Positions 8,695 through 15,820 of a DNA stretch of 64,000 nucleotides are shown here, in pieces. This DNA is from Xenorhabdus cabanillasii (GTDB lineage Bacteria; Pseudomonadota; Gammaproteobacteria; Enterobacterales; Enterobacteriaceae). The DNA is taken from assembly GCF_003386665.1 (NCBI RefSeq), contig NZ_QTUB01000001.1, positions 3,348,001 through 3,412,000 of the forward strand. The letters are read 5' to 3'. The notes beneath the pieces are model-generated. The model did no database searches. It worked only from the letters and a program-made list of their open reading frames with translations, and was not told where the DNA came from. Position 1 is the stretch's first letter. Each line of letters begins with the position of its first letter. The position numbers and the translations under genes were made by a program.

Positions 8695-8729
8695 ATTCTT
8701 TACTCCTCGCGCCGCGAGGAGTAAAGAAT
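8695..8729. terminator. Strong bidirectional hairpin between A-like and B-like genes
   Basis: 17-bp perfect arms (starting ATTCTTTACTCC) that meet at a single central C at 8712, so the loop is tight and GC-rich at the tip. It begins 20 bases after the stop of the A-like gene. It would end or dampen transcription before the B-like gene, which has its own ribosome site and probably its own promoter. Confidence 0.7.
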
Positions 8730-8823
8730 CTTCAAAATTTGAGTGTATCACTATTATGAAAACCTATTTATACAAAAACAATTAATTTAATTATAAAAAT
8801 AGTACCCCATAAGGAGTTATGAA

Positions 8824-9228
8824 ATGATAAAAAGCTCACGCACAATAACTATAATTTACTTAATGTTGTTAGTGTTTCTGTTTATTAATCCAACAGTACA
8901 TGCATGGACGCGGGACGATCTTAAATGCAAAACTGCTGGCACTTACACGGGATATATCACTGGAGTATCTATAGGTTACTATCATGATACTGACAAGGAT
9001 GATCATATTGCATTGGTGTTTAGGCCAGAAAATGCAAAAAATTCGAAAGGAAGGATTGTTCTTATGGATGTAAGATATTCTGAGGCTGCTGGCCCTGCTT
9101 TCTTCTCTCTGGCACAAACAGCTATGCTTACCGGTCAAAAAGTAGATATGTGGTGCAATGGAAGTTGGATTAATGGAATATGGCTTGGGGAAGGAGCCGG
9201 AGGAACTCTTCCATATGGTTTACCATAG
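8824..9228 (+). CDS. Small secreted OB-fold-like protein; candidate toxin B subunit
   Basis: A 134-residue protein with a signal peptide ending at VHA (residue 27), giving a mature chain of 107 residues. The mature form has two cysteines at positions 8 and 84; cholera toxin B (103 residues) has its disulphide at 9 and 86. The segment AMLTGQKVDMWC lines up with AYLTEAKVEKLC of cholera B, at the end of its central helix and the following strand. AAGGAG lies seven bases before the ATG. It follows the zincin-like secreted protein by 149 bases in the same direction. The spacing of cysteines and the shared motif support a pentamer-forming AB5 B subunit. This is my alignment by eye, and a different small beta-barrel family is possible. 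Confidence 0.55.
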   Translation: MIKSSRTITIIYLMLLVFLFINPTVHAWTRDDLKCKTAGTYTGYITGVSIGYYHDTDKDDHIALVFRPENAKNSKGRIVLMDVRYSEAAGPAFFSLAQTAMLTGQKVDMWCNGSWINGIWLGEGAGGTLPYGLP

Positions 9229-9273
9229 AATATAAAATTTTTAGGTATGATCCATTCCGAATAATTTTCAGCC

Positions 9274-9312
9274 TATAACTCCAACGCAATCGATTATTAC
9301 GTTGGAGTTATA
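9274..9312 (+). terminator. Terminator after the B-like gene
   Basis: Perfect 13-bp arms TATAACTCCAACG and CGTTGGAGTTATA with a 13-base loop, followed by ATTTCTAAAT. It closes the B-like gene transcript. Confidence 0.7.
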
Positions 9313-9410
9313 ATTTCTAAATATACTGATACTGGCGTACTATCAAAAGTCCCAAAATTTTTTAACAAAACCGGTAAAAATGCAGTAAGATTGGCGTCAA
9401 ATCTTCAGTA

Positions 9411-9854
9411 TTGAGCTGGATCATTAGTTTGTTATCACTTTTTCATCTATCACAACGCAGAACACCAGCGTTAATTGCCCTATTGGCGATTATGATGTTG
9501 TTCATCGCTCCGGTGGTATCAAAAACACTGGAGCACAGCCGTGGTATAAAAAGTGGAGCATGTCATGGTATGTCAATGCCTGATATGCAAAACAGTAATC
9601 ATCATCAGGCATCCTTTTTATCAGATAGCATGAATCATCATGGCGTCGATCATATCCATATGGGATTGATGGACGATATTGCCTGTGGTTATTGCCAGCT
9701 ACTGATTAATCTGCCGTTATTGTCGGGAACATTCGCTCCTTTTCTCCTGCTGACATTGACGATTTCCCGTGCACCACCAGCACCATGTTTTTCTGGCCCA
9801 GCGATCCGGTTGTTCTACGGCGAGTCACAACCACGTGCTCCACCCCTTAATTAA
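9411..9854 (+). CDS. DUF2946 family protein, copper-associated
   Basis: A 147-residue reading frame from a TTG. An N-terminal hydrophobic signal anchor (ALIALLAIMMLFIAP) is followed by a His/Met-rich stretch (HGMSMPDMQ, NHHQ, DSMNHHG, HIHMG) and CGYCQLL, the DUF2946 signature. A second hydrophobic stretch follows. Such proteins are commonly found next to TonB copper receptors and are thought to handle copper in the periplasm. The receptor starts 126 bases downstream in the same direction. No clear ribosome site supports the TTG; initiation at the internal ATG pair at residues 28-29 would remove part of the signal, so the start remains open. Confidence 0.72.
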   Translation: MSWIISLLSLFHLSQRRTPALIALLAIMMLFIAPVVSKTLEHSRGIKSGACHGMSMPDMQNSNHHQASFLSDSMNHHGVDHIHMGLMDDIACGYCQLLINLPLLSGTFAPFLLLTLTISRAPPAPCFSGPAIRLFYGESQPRAPPLN

Positions 9855-9979
9855 TCTGCTTACTTGAAATAATTCATTTATTTTCCTTGCCTTTAGTCAT
9901 TTTTCATAAGGCAGATTGGTATTGCTTTAAACAAATTCAAAAACAGGATTTGTTACTTATTAATTAAGGGATATTTTTT

Positions 9980-12040
9980 ATGTCTAGTACACAATTATTT
10001 CGCATCTCTCCACTGGCCACAGCTTTAGCAATTGCATTCTTTATGCCGACCAGCAGCTTAGCTGTCACGAAAGATCAGATTGAAGAGACGAAAGACTCAC
10101 ACACCATTCATGAGAATGAATCAGTAATAACCGTAACCGCTCCGGCTGTTTCACCACTTAGTGTTTTCTCCTCACTTAAAACACCTCGTCAGCCTGTGCC
10201 TGCCAGCGACGGTTCGGATTACCTGAAAACTATCCCCGGATTTTCCCAGATCCGTAACGGTGGAACTAATGGTGACCCTGTATTTCGCGGCATGTTTGGT
10301 TCCCGCCTGCGCATGCTGATTGACGATGGTGAAGTCCTGGGCTCTTGTCCATCAAGAATGGATGCTCCAAGTTCTTACATTTCACCGGAAAGTTATGATG
10401 TACTGAGTCTGGTCAAAGGGCCACAAACTGTTCTTTGGGGACCGGGAAATTCAGCGGGAACTATCCGCTTCGAACGCTCCCGCCCGCAATTTGAAGAGCC
10501 AGGTGCTAAAGGCAATGCCAGCACAGTTGTTGGTTCTAATGGGCGCTGGGACGGTAACGCAGATCTGAGTTTCGGTAATCAGCATGGTTATATGCGTTTT
10601 ATTGGTAATAAATCTCGCTCTAATGATTATAAAGATGGTGACGGATACCGTGTTCCTTCCCACTGGAATAAATGGAATACCGATGTCGCATTGGGATGGA
10701 CGCCTGATGAAGACACGTTGCTGGAATTAAGCGCGGGACAAGGTGATGGAAAAGCACGTTATGCCGGACGCATGATGGATGGTTCCAAATTTAAACGTGA
10801 AAGTTTGGGAGTACGCTTTGAAAAATCCAATATCGGCGATGTGTTTGATAAGTTTGAAACCAACTTTTATTACAACTCTACCCGCCATGTGATGGATAAT
10901 TTATCCCGACCTTCTCTTCCAGCAATGGATATGGGGCACGGTGATAGTCATATGAAACATGGTAATCACCATATGGCACATGGAGGACATGGTGGTGGTC
11001 ATGGTATGAATATGAAAATGGCCCATCAACTGGATCGCCGTACTTTCGGCGGCCGTATGATGGGAACATGGCTCTGGGAAGATTTCAAATTACAGAGTGG
11101 TGCGGACATGCAGACTAATACCCACCGCAACCAATCACAAAAAGATGCACGATTCCGTGATTATGGTGTTTTCGGCGAGCTAACCTGGGATGCAACTGAA
11201 CAAAGTAAAGTCATCGGTGGTGCACGTTTGGATAGGGTTTTAGTCGATAAATACACTCAAGACACTCAGGAAGCACGAACAGATACTTTACCAGCAGGTT
11301 TTGTCCGATTTGAACATAACCTGAAAGCGATCCCGGTTATGTTTTATGCCGGCGTAGGTTATACCGAACGTTTCCCTGATTATTGGGAACTATTCCGTTC
11401 TAAAGGTAATGCGTTCAAGAAACTGCAAACAGAAAAAACAACGCAGTTAGATATTGGTGCACATTATAACGATCATAACCTGAAAGGCTGGATTTCAGCT
11501 TATGTTGGTAAGATTGATGACTTTATTCTATTTCACTATGCGGACAATAAAGTCAGTAAGGTAAGTAACGTGGATGCCACTATTTGGGGTGGAGAAATGG
11601 GGGTTGCTTACCATCTGAATGATGACTGGAAAACAGATGCAAGTCTGGCTTATTCCTGGGCACAAAATACTTCCAATCATCGTCCATTGCCCCAAACTCC
11701 GCCATTGGAAGCACGCTTGGGTTTGACCTGGGAACACGGTGACTGGACAAGCAGCGGTTTGCTGCGTTTAGTCAGCAGTCAGAACCGGGTTGCAATCAAT
11801 GAAGGTAACGTTGTCGGGAAAGATTTTAACCGTAGTGCTGGTTTTGCCGTTTTCTCTGCGAATACTGCTTATAAGGTGACTAAAAATATCCAGATTAGTG
11901 CCGGTGTTGACAATATCTTTAACAGAACTTACAGCGAACATCTCAATCTGGCAGGAAATAGTGGCTTTGGTTATTCGGCCAATACGTCAGTAAATGAACC
12001 TGGTCGTACTTATTGGGCCAGATTTAACGTGAAATTCTAA
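9980..12040 (+). CDS. TonB-dependent copper receptor (OprC type)
   Basis: A 686-residue outer-membrane receptor with signal peptide, plug (SDYLKTIPGFSQIRNGGTN, FRGMFGSRLRMLIDDGE) and a 22-strand barrel ending in the expected aromatic residue (WARFNVKF). An extracellular loop at about residues 312-346 is packed with His and Met (MGHGDSHMKHG, HHMAHGGHGGGHGMNM), fitting copper binding. OprC-family receptors import copper across the outer membrane using TonB energy. With the DUF2946 gene just upstream it forms a copper acquisition unit. A hairpin at 12055-12088 ends the transcript. Confidence 0.9.
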   Translation: MSSTQLFRISPLATALAIAFFMPTSSLAVTKDQIEETKDSHTIHENESVITVTAPAVSPLSVFSSLKTPRQPVPASDGSDYLKTIPGFSQIRNGGTNGDPVFRGMFGSRLRMLIDDGEVLGSCPSRMDAPSSYISPESYDVLSLVKGPQTVLWGPGNSAGTIRFERSRPQFEEPGAKGNASTVVGSNGRWDGNADLSFGNQHGYMRFIGNKSRSNDYKDGDGYRVPSHWNKWNTDVALGWTPDEDTLLELSAGQGDGKARYAGRMMDGSKFKRESLGVRFEKSNIGDVFDKFETNFYYNSTRHVMDNLSRPSLPAMDMGHGDSHMKHGNHHMAHGGHGGGHGMNMKMAHQLDRRTFGGRMMGTWLWEDFKLQSGADMQTNTHRNQSQKDARFRDYGVFGELTWDATEQSKVIGGARLDRVLVDKYTQDTQEARTDTLPAGFVRFEHNLKAIPVMFYAGVGYTERFPDYWELFRSKGNAFKKLQTEKTTQLDIGAHYNDHNLKGWISAYVGKIDDFILFHYADNKVSKVSNVDATIWGGEMGVAYHLNDDWKTDASLAYSWAQNTSNHRPLPQTPPLEARLGLTWEHGDWTSSGLLRLVSSQNRVAINEGNVVGKDFNRSAGFAVFSANTAYKVTKNIQISAGVDNIFNRTYSEHLNLAGNSGFGYSANTSVNEPGRTYWARFNVKF

Positions 12041-12054
12041 CACATTAGCCTCCG

Positions 12055-12088
12055 AGACTTTGCCCTGAATCATATCGGGGCAAAGTCT
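12055..12088 (+). terminator. Terminator of the copper receptor
   Basis: Perfect 11-bp arms AGACTTTGCCC and GGGCAAAGTCT with a 12-base loop, beginning 14 bases after the stop codon. Confidence 0.75.
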
Positions 12089-12193
12089 TCACCATTTCTT
12101 AATGAACTTTTTTATTAAAGTTATTTTTACATAGCATTAAGAAATATCTTCTTGAAAAGATACTTTCATGTAACGGTAATTATCAGAGGAATC

Positions 12194-12685
12194 CTAATTA
12201 TCGGACTCATTCGTCAACAGCCAATGACGCAATAACATAGCAAGTTGTTCTTGTTGTTCACTGGATAATGCTCCAAGAATTTCTCTCTCATTTTCCAGGT
12301 GACTTTCAACCACTTTATCTATGAGTTCTCTTCCCTCCGCAGTCAAAGAGACTTTGCAACTGCGCCGATCTTTAGCATTTGCAACACGCTCAACCAGCCC
12401 TCTTTGTACCATATGCTCAATGCGGGTACTCATTGCCCCCGAAGTCAGCATAACGGACTGATACATCTCAGTTGGTGTAATTGGTGTGCCATAACGGCGT
12501 AGTGTCGCAAGAATATCAAACTCAATCGCGCTCAAGTCGTATGCCTTGAAGATAGGCTGTAATCGCTGTTCGATAATTTTATTTGCACGGTATAAACGCC
12601 CGATCACACCCATTGGTGAAGGATCAAGATCTGGACGTTGCTGCTCCCATTGTATGATTAAACGGTCAATGTGATCGTACTTCAT
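12194..12685 (-). CDS. MarR-family transcriptional regulator
   Basis: A 163-residue winged-helix regulator. The helix-turn-helix is around PTEMYQSVMLTSGAMSTRIEHMVQRGLV, followed by the wing motif NAKDRRSCKVSLTAEG. The start at 12683-12685 is favoured by AGGGA seven bases upstream; a start 18 bases earlier is possible. MarR proteins bind palindromes as dimers and usually lose DNA on binding a phenolic or oxidising ligand. A perfect palindrome at 12757-12774 lies in the spacer shared with a divergent small gene, a natural autoregulatory site. The ligand is unknown. Confidence 0.88.
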   Translation of the reverse strand: MKYDHIDRLIIQWEQQRPDLDPSPMGVIGRLYRANKIIEQRLQPIFKAYDLSAIEFDILATLRRYGTPITPTEMYQSVMLTSGAMSTRIEHMVQRGLVERVANAKDRRSCKVSLTAEGRELIDKVVESHLENEREILGALSSEQQEQLAMLLRHWLLTNESDN

Positions 12686-12756
12686 GTCTTTTTCCCTATT
12701 CATTTATTTTTGAGAAAAGATACTTGATAAAATTTATATAGGCTATTATTTTAATT

Positions 12757-12774
12757 TATCTTTACATAAAGATA
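12757..12774. promoter_or_regulatory. MarR-type operator
   Basis: Perfect palindrome, arms TATCTTTA and TAAAGATA around CA, between the divergent MarR gene and the 55-codon gene at 12784. Half-sites (AAGATAC) recur at about 12715 and near 12157, so further binding around the MarR gene is possible. Confidence 0.65.
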
Positions 12775-12783
12775 CATTCTATA

Positions 12784-12951
12784 ATGAATTTTACATCAGT
12801 TATTCTGGGTATTATCGGAATTACGTTACTTGTGATGGGGTTTAAATTGGCAAGGGATTATTTTTTCTGTTCCAATTTATCAGAGCCTGCATCATTATTA
12901 TTGCTGTTTGGCTTTCTATTCTTCGAAATCGGATGCCAAACAGTCATATAA
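12784..12951 (+). CDS. Small membrane protein, unknown (55 residues)
   Basis: ATG at 12784-12786, TAA at 12949-12951. The product has two hydrophobic segments (residues ~5-20, VILGIIGITLLVMGF, and ~37-49, ASLLLLFGFLFFEIG) separated by a short polar loop. It starts 10 bases past the MarR-type palindrome, so it may be the regulated target. No strong ribosome site is visible, which lowers confidence. No family recognised. Confidence 0.45.
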   Translation: MNFTSVILGIIGITLLVMGFKLARDYFFCSNLSEPASLLLLFGFLFFEIGCQTVI

Positions 12952-12996
12952 TCTTATATAACCCAGGAGCATTACAGATAAAATTGACTTTGATAT

Positions 12997-13237
12997 CTGG
13001 CAGCCAACGTCAAAATTCCAGCAGCCCGCTATTTGCAAAAACTCAGTAATGAATATGGATTTACTGATACTAATTACCTTGAATTGTGCAATGCAGAACT
13101 TCCTCTGCATGACGGCTATACCACAGACATATCAGCAAAGTTATACACTGAAACTTCTAAAATCTTATGCAGAAGCTCTGAAACATGTACGTGAAGTTAT
13201 TGGAGAAGAAAATAAAAAGTATCAATCAAAGCATTAA
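12997..13237 (+). pseudogene. Frameshifted gene remnant, unknown family
   Basis: One frame reads KIPAARYLQKLSNEYGFTD and NYLELCNAELPLHDGYTTD, then SAKLYTETSKI. The protein-like sequence then continues in another frame as LLKSYAEALKHVREVIGEE to a stop at 13237. The switch lies around the AAAA at 13158-13161. Both halves look like coding sequence (globular then amphipathic helix), while neither frame alone makes a convincing gene. No start codon is clear. I do not recognise the family. Confidence 0.45.
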
Positions 13238-13270
13238 AAACCTAAGCTCGGCTCAATGATATGAGTCGAG

Positions 13271-13300
13271 TATAAAAGATCGGTAATCCGATCTTTTATA
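13271..13300. terminator. Bidirectional terminator between convergent genes
   Basis: Perfect 13-bp arms TATAAAAGATCGG and CCGATCTTTTATA around TAAT, with A/T tracts on both sides. It lies between the rightward remnant (12997-13237) and the leftward PPOX gene. Confidence 0.8.
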
Positions 13301-13304
13301 TGAA

Positions 13305-13919
13305 TTAATACAGGTTGTCCTTAAGGCGCTGAGGTAATTCAGCATCGTAGCCAACATCATCAAACTCATTTTTACTGAGTTCTTTGAGAATACGCCCTGG
13401 GCTGGGTAAAGCACTGCGTTCAATCTGGGTTGAAGCATCCCATAAACCTGAACGTATAATGGCACGACTACATTGGAAGAAAACAGCATCTACGGTGATC
13501 CGTAATACAGAGTTTGGCAAAACGTTACGGTACGCAAAACGCTCCAGTATTTCCGGAGTAATTAATATTTCTGCCCGACCGTTGATGCGTAATGTTTCAC
13601 CAATACCAGGAATAAGTAGTAACAGAGCAACACGGTTATCGTGCAGAATATTACGCAGACTATCGATTCGGTTATTCCCTCTTCTGTCTGGCAAAATCAA
13701 CGTTTTTTCATCTTCGATATGAATAAAGCCAGGTTGGTCTCCACGTGGAGAAACATCCATCCCTTCTTTACCCGTTGTTGCCAATGCTGCAAATGGTGCT
13801 GATTCGATAAAAGGACGATAAATAGGATGAATATGATCCGTTTCCTTAAACACAGAGGGTGCCGCGGGTTTTCCGTAAATTTGCTCAAGTGTGGTGATAT
13901 CAGTTACAACGTTATCCAT
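13305..13919 (-). CDS. Pyridoxamine 5'-phosphate oxidase-like FMN flavoprotein
   Basis: A 204-residue split-barrel flavoprotein of the MSMEG_1061/DR2398-like PPOX group. Characteristic segments are FIESAPFAALATTG, MDVSPRGDQPGF, LILPDRRGNNRIDSLRNIL and LLLLIPGIGETLRINGRA, which form the FMN-binding barrel. These proteins are usually annotated as oxidoreductases of unknown substrate. The gene stands alone, leftward, with its own terminator. Confidence 0.82.
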   Translation of the reverse strand: MDNVVTDITTLEQIYGKPAAPSVFKETDHIHPIYRPFIESAPFAALATTGKEGMDVSPRGDQPGFIHIEDEKTLILPDRRGNNRIDSLRNILHDNRVALLLLIPGIGETLRINGRAEILITPEILERFAYRNVLPNSVLRITVDAVFFQCSRAIIRSGLWDASTQIERSALPSPGRILKELSKNEFDDVGYDAELPQRLKDNLY

Positions 13920-13958
13920 TATGAGATTTCTCCTTCATAATCAATTCGTAGTCTGACA

Positions 13959-13992
13959 TGTTCTATGATGATATTGAGTTAGTCATAGAACA
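13959..13992. repeat. 10-bp inverted repeat between GNAT and PPOX genes
   Basis: Arms TGTTCTATGA and TCATAGAACA with a 14-base loop, in the leftward spacer after the acetyltransferase stop and before the PPOX start. It could end the methyltransferase-acetyltransferase transcript or act as an operator. Confidence 0.45.
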
Positions 13993-14018
13993 ACGCGGTT
14001 TTATTTGACATTACTTAT

Positions 14019-14444
14019 TCAGTGATGAAAACGCATAACATACTCCAGATGCCCTGTTACCTCGTCTTTCCCTTCTTTAGTAACATAAAATCCTTGTGAT
14101 AAGTAGAAATTATAACTTCTTTTGTTTTCTTGGTAGACTGCCAAGGTAAGCTCCGTTCTACGATTTTTGGCATCGGCAATCAATTCGCTACCAACTCCCT
14201 GCCCCTGGCTATTCGGTAATACAAAAATTGCTGCCAATACATCGTCATGTAGTGCGTAAAAACCGATGATTTTTCCGTTTTGGACATAAACATATACTTC
14301 AGAAGCCGGAATATAGAGGTTTCTCATATTTTCGACCTGAGACTTCCAAAAATCAGCAGCGACAAAATGGTGAGTTTTAATAGATGCCTCCAGCCAAATT
14401 GTCAGAACGTCGTCCATATCTGCTTCTGTGAATTTCCTGATCAT
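14019..14444 (-). CDS. GNAT-family N-acetyltransferase
   Basis: A 141-residue GNAT fold. The acetyl-CoA pyrophosphate loop is visible as VLPNSQGQGVGSELIADA, followed by YQENKRSYNFYLSQGFY, the usual motif B. It transfers acetyl groups from acetyl-CoA to an amine on an unknown substrate. It overlaps the upstream methyltransferase stop by four bases, so the two are co-translated and probably act on related substrates or form a resistance pair. Confidence 0.85.
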   Translation of the reverse strand: MIRKFTEADMDDVLTIWLEASIKTHHFVAADFWKSQVENMRNLYIPASEVYVYVQNGKIIGFYALHDDVLAAIFVLPNSQGQGVGSELIADAKNRRTELTLAVYQENKRSYNFYLSQGFYVTKEGKDEVTGHLEYVMRFHH

Positions 14445-15148
14445 TTCTGTGGGCCTGATAATTCTTCCTCTTTTTTGAAGACAGATATTATAAATGGAGG
14501 CTTAAAATTTGGAACATGAGGAATTAATCTCTGGTGAAGGGAAAACCCTGCTTCTTCTGCACATTCTATCTGCTTTTCCAATGACCAGTACGTATCATTA
14601 AAAGAGAACGGCTTACCCGTTTTAGTCCACAAAGTCGTTAACAATGTATCTCCGTCACGATAAGTTTTTCCTGCTTCTCCTGTTTTGAATGGGCCAAAAT
14701 CTATGCCGAAAGCATCCAAATTAAGATCAAGAGTTATGTAGTAACCATGTTTAACTAAATGGCTATTTACCTGTCGAAAAATAGCTCTGAACGAATCTTC
14801 TGTTTTTAGTGTGCAGAGCACAAAAGAGCTGACTACCGTATCAAAAGGGATGTCATTCGTATAGTGATGAAGCTCAGTTGGATAAATGAATATAGCCCCA
14901 CTATCTTGATATTTTTCTTTTGCTAATTCAATAGCATATTTTGAAATATCCGCCCCGATTACTTGAGGAATAATCGACGTAAGAAAAGGAATTAATGCTC
15001 CTGAGCCACAACCAAGATCAAGAGCTTTTTTTATGGAATTATGTTGCTTAATAAAATCACAAATAGTTGTGAAAGCATATTTCTTTTCAAGAATATCATT
15101 GTATTGTGAAAAAAGTTCAGAAAGTTCTTTCTCTTCCCATTTACTCAT
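14441..15148 (-). CDS. Class I SAM-dependent methyltransferase
   Basis: A 235-residue Rossmann methyltransferase with motif I ALDLGCGSGALIPFL, motif II VIGADISKYAIELAK and motif IV-like FDTVVSSFVLCTL. The substrate is unknown. Its four-base overlap with the GNAT gene marks a two-gene operon. The upstream ribosome site reads GAGGTG. Confidence 0.85.
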   Translation of the reverse strand: MSKWEEKELSELFSQYNDILEKKYAFTTICDFIKQHNSIKKALDLGCGSGALIPFLTSIIPQVIGADISKYAIELAKEKYQDSGAIFIYPTELHHYTNDIPFDTVVSSFVLCTLKTEDSFRAIFRQVNSHLVKHGYYITLDLNLDAFGIDFGPFKTGEAGKTYRDGDTLLTTLWTKTGKPFSFNDTYWSLEKQIECAEEAGFSLHQRLIPHVPNFKPPFIISVFKKEEELSGPQK

Positions 15149-15820
15149 ATATTCACCTCTTATTGTTTTTATAAAGCCGTAAAAGAAATTAATAATCAGG
15201 TTAATTTAATATTATAATTTCTTTAATGATCCATTTTGTTGAGAATTCATAATTTTAATCCGTTTAAAGAATAAAGCTATTTTATAAATTTTATATATAG
15301 TATAAATTATTATACGAATAATAGTTTATAAAAATCTTGTCATCTCCTTTATTTTTTATATTAACCATACTTATTTTATTACCCTGATAAATACGCATTT
15401 AATAAATAAAAGATTGCTTAATTAAAGCGCAGAGAAGTATTTTTTTTATTTTTTACTTAACAATAAATAACTGTATATCAGTGTAAAATAACTAAAATTT
15501 AAATTTATCTACATGAATTCAAATGAAAAATAAAATTAAATTATTGTAAATCAAATGTTATCAGTGGGTTAAATAAATTCTTGCATTTGATGTTTAGTTA
15601 TCATTTCATAGAAACTTGCTGGCGAGTTATAGATATTTTTTTCGATATCTTAATTAATTATTTAAAGATTATTCTGCAACATCCATCTGTTTTGGGAATA
15701 ACTTAATGCTGCCAGTTATATAAACTCAATTGACCTGTTAATTATAAATATTTTCTGAAGAGTTATTTATTAAATAGCGAATCGGAAGACTTCATTATAT
15801 AAAAGAATGGACCTACTCTT
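15149..15820. other. Long AT-rich spacer upstream of the autotransporter
   Basis: About 670 bases with no credible gene. It must contain the divergent promoters for the methyltransferase operon and the autotransporter. The strong AT bias would suit H-NS silencing of the protease gene, which is an inference. Confidence 0.4.
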
